From Thalassovita aquimarina (lineage in GTDB: Bacteria > Pseudomonadota > Alphaproteobacteria > Rhodobacterales > Rhodobacteraceae): DNA of 64,000 nt. The notes below the pieces were generated by a model. That model worked only from the letters and a program-made list of their open reading frames with translations, was not told where the DNA came from and did not search any database. Positions 61,945-64,000 of this stretch are shown one piece after another. The number at the start of each line of letters is the position of its first letter. The stretch's first letter is position 1. A program made the translations under genes and the position numbers. The DNA lies in NCBI RefSeq assembly GCF_018219815.1, contig NZ_JADMKU010000020.1, positions 17,645 through 81,644 on the forward strand, in the 5' to 3' direction.

Positions 61945-62483
61945 CCGTTCGATCTGGGCAACCAGCAAATCTACCGTCATCGCCGTGCTTCAGAACATCT
62001 CGGCACCTGTACTTGGTAACCGCGCAAATGGCACCGCCTGCCTGAACATGGGGATTGATCTAAGAGACGTGTTTGGCGACGACAAGCTCGAGATTGGTTT
62101 GTCGGTCGGGGTCGGCGGGGCGAGCGTGCCCCAGGTGACGCAGCGCTGACCTACCGGTCGACCACGTCCGCTTCGGGCTGAAAGTGGTCGTTCGCTGTAG
62201 CTTGGACCAACGACGGATTTGCGCAGAAAGGGGGCTTTGCAAAGCCCTCGCCCCGTCCCAGAAGCAGACGTCGGGACCAAACACAGCAAACTGCGGTCAC
62301 GAGCCCCTGGTAGATTTTGAGAAGAGGACCGTCTTCGCGAAAACTACAAAACGCGAGGACCGCGCACCGTTCCGCCAAATTGTGCGCATTTTACGCAGAA
62401 CTCCCTTTGCGAACTGGAAGTTTGCGAAATCTCCGCATCGGTAGTTCGATAAGAACTCGAAAGCCCACACAGACAGACAACCG
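61945..62483. other. 539-nt gap with repeat C and a coding remnant
   Basis: No intact gene. A plus-strand open stretch (61984-62149, ending TGA) reads protein-like sequence (LGNRANGTACLNMGIDLRD, SVGVGGASVPQVTQR) but has no start and no recognised family, so it is probably a gene fragment. Repeat copy C lies at 62168-62244. The 3' part (62300-62480) has no strong feature. Confidence 0.6.
62168..62244 (+). repeat. Dispersed repeat, copy C
   Basis: CCGCTTCGGGCTGAAAGTGG at the left, then GGATTTGCGCAGAAAG and GGGCTTTGCAAAG at the right. It aligns over its full length with copy B. It lies between the PsiE-like gene and the broken thiamine-diphosphate enzyme. Confidence 0.8.
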
Positions 62484-63924
62484 ATGAGCAGCAACATGTA
62501 TGTTTACCAATCCATTGCCCAATCCCTTGCAGACCATGACTTCGACACGATGTTCGGGCTGATGGGCGATGCCAATCTTTTCATGGTCGATCATTTCGTG
62601 CGTGCCGGCGACGCAACCTTCGTGCCCGTGGCCTTCGAAGGCAGCGCGGTTCTGATGGCTCTGGCCTATGGCCGCGTTGCGGGCAAAGTCGGCATCGCCA
62701 CTGTTACTCATGGCCCGGCGCTGACCAACTGCGTCACCGCCCTGACCGAGGGCGCACGTGGCCATGTGCCGATGGTGTTGCTGGCAGGGGATACCGCCGT
62801 GTCCAACCCGCATAATCTGCAGAACATCGACCAGCGTGAAACTGTCAAGATCACGGGCGCTGGGTTCGAACAGATGCGCTCGCCCGAGACCGCCTCCTAC
62901 GATGTCGCCCATGCCATCTACCGGGCGCAGGTGGAAAAGCGGCCTATCGTGTTGAACATGCCCATTGATTTCATGTGGCAGGAGGTGGAGCACACCCGGC
63001 ACGTCTTCCCCGCTTTCACCGCGCCCGCCTACGTGCCCGAGGGCGATGACCTGGATGAGGCCGTGGGCATGATTGCGAGCGCGCGACGGCCAATCATCCT
63101 GGCCGGTATCGGCGCCAAGGACGCGGTCGAGCAGATCAAGAAGCTAGCGGACCGTCTGCAGGCCCCACTTGCCACCACCCTCAAGGCCAAGGGGATGTTC
63201 AACGATCACCCCTACAACATCGACATATTCGGCACGCTTTCGACGCCCGCCGCCTATGACGCAATTGCCAAGGCCGATTGCGTCATCGCCTTTGGCACGT
63301 CCCTGCACAATTTCACCACCGACAAGGGGGCACTGATGAAGGGCAAGCGCGTGGTGCAGATCAACGATACCGTAACCGAAGTCGCTAAGAACTATCATCC
63401 AGACGCCGCGCTCGTGGCCGATGCTGGTTTGACGGCGGACAATATCGTCTGATGGCTCGATGAGGCCGAAATCCCCGGAAGCGGCTTCACAGCCGAACTG
63501 GACATGGAAGTGCTGACCGCCCATCCCAAAGGCAATCCCGACGAGACCAAACCCGGCTTCGTGAACTTCGAGTACGTGCTAGACCGGCTTGAGGAGGTGT
63601 TGCCCAAGGACCGTTTCCTGACCACCGATGGGGGGCGATTTATGACCGAGGTTTGGTGCCGTGTGTCCTGCCCCAACGCCGAAAGTTTCATCGCCACGAC
63701 CAATTTCGGCTCCATCGGCCTCGGGTTACAGGTCGCCATCGGAGCGGGCTACGCGGTGCCGACCCGACCCGTAGTGCTCTTCACCGGCGACGGCGGCTTC
63801 ATGATGGGGGGTATTAACGAGTTCAACACCGCCGTCCGAATGAACCAGGACCTAATCGTGATAGTGGCAAATGACTCTGCCTACGGCGCCGAGCATATTC
63901 AATTTCTCGATCGCAAAATGGACC
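62484..63924 (+). pseudogene. Thiamine-diphosphate-dependent enzyme (acetolactate synthase-like), broken
   Basis: ThDP enzyme of the acetolactate synthase/benzoylformate decarboxylase superfamily. The N-terminal PYR domain carries the catalytic Glu (PVAFEGSAVLMALAYGR) and the middle domain RRPIILAGIGAKDA. A TGA at 63450-63452 (after DNIV) interrupts the frame, which then resumes in phase (WLDEAEIPGSGF) through the PP domain. There the ThDP motif GDGGFMMGGINEFN...NDSAYG is intact. The 3' end is cut at 63925 by an IS66-type terminus. CGA to TGA would explain the stop. The original substrate cannot be told. Confidence 0.85.
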
Positions 63925-64000
63925 GTAAGCGCCTCGGCGATCCCCTACGCGGCGCGGCTTGACGCGACCGCGAAGTTCCAGGGCATGAGTTCGTCGATGC
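63925..64000 (-). mobile_element. IS66-family insertion sequence, partial at the window edge
   Basis: The sequence starts GTAAGCGCCTCGGCGATCC, the GTAAGCG terminus typical of IS66-family inverted repeats, immediately after the truncated ThDP gene. The transposase C-terminus follows on the minus strand. The rest lies outside the window, so completeness and target duplication cannot be judged. Confidence 0.8.
63945..64000 (-). CDS. IS66-family transposase TnpC, C-terminal fragment
   Basis: Minus-strand frame entering from the right edge and ending at TAG 63945-63947. It reads IDELMPWNFAVASSRAA, matching the conserved C-terminal ELLPWN-type motif of IS66 TnpC. Partial at the window edge. Confidence 0.75.
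   Translation of the reverse strand, partial: IDELMPWNFAVASSRAA

Noticed and set aside
63450..63452. In-frame TGA in the ThDP gene as a selenocysteine codon
   Set aside because: No Cys or selenocysteine is expected at this linker position, no SECIS-like hairpin was seen, and the gene is also truncated by an IS.

Overview
The window looks like chromosome from an alphaproteobacterium of the order Rhodobacterales (Roseobacter/Paracoccus relatives). It is GC-rich with dense, often overlapping genes. It carries a glnK-amtB pair, an NnrU homologue, beta-oxidation cassettes and a recurring intergenic hairpin module (AAAATA-C-rich followed by two hairpins) that I know as common in this order. No rRNA, tRNA or CRISPR array was seen. 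Species cannot be named from the sequence alone.

Bases 1-52,550 read as conserved core genome. In order: a beta-oxidation region (phosphotransferase, PaaI thioesterase, NADP oxidoreductase, two acyl-CoA dehydrogenases and a bifunctional hydratase/dehydrogenase); adenine deaminase; Tex; amtB-glnK; a class A PBP; an MlaA-MlaC pair; a type I secretion ABC/HlyD pair without its outer-membrane partner; an operon RidA-GDPD-DUF482-PhhB-MscS; an EF-hand protein; a secreted mono-haem protein; a peroxiredoxin; a ferredoxin reductase with rsmD; the alpha-2-macroglobulin/PBP1C defence pair; yaaA; recQ; yggT; a thioesterase-MFS-mepA-phytase-like run; a queuosine-precursor transporter behind a candidate preQ1 riboswitch; a structured leader or small RNA; arfB; a second MFS; trhO; an Hsp70-like protein; a ribbon-helix-helix pair; and NAD salvage genes pncA and pncB.

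From about 52,550 to the right edge the character changes to an accessory region. An IS3-family element has inserted at the 3' end of the NnrU gene and next to a membrane acyltransferase-like gene that is now frameshifted. Beyond it lie a P-type ATPase and a divergent cation diffusion facilitator, a winged-helix regulator fused to an alpha/beta-hydrolase domain that has lost its whole catalytic triad, a PsiE-like membrane protein, and a thiamine-diphosphate enzyme broken by an in-frame stop and by an IS66-family insertion that runs off the window. Four related copies of a roughly 50-80 bp repeat, all in one orientation, separate these cassettes, and a decayed IS3 right end sits among them.

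The most promising items are the structured RNA or leader at 44,348-44,524, the preQ1-like leader at 43,637-43,664, the pseudo-hydrolase regulator at 59,631-60,821, and several unassigned operator-like dyads (1,352-1,378; 49,220-49,233; 50,554-50,570). I did not find a clearly new multi-gene system. All identifications are from reading the sequence, without database searches.
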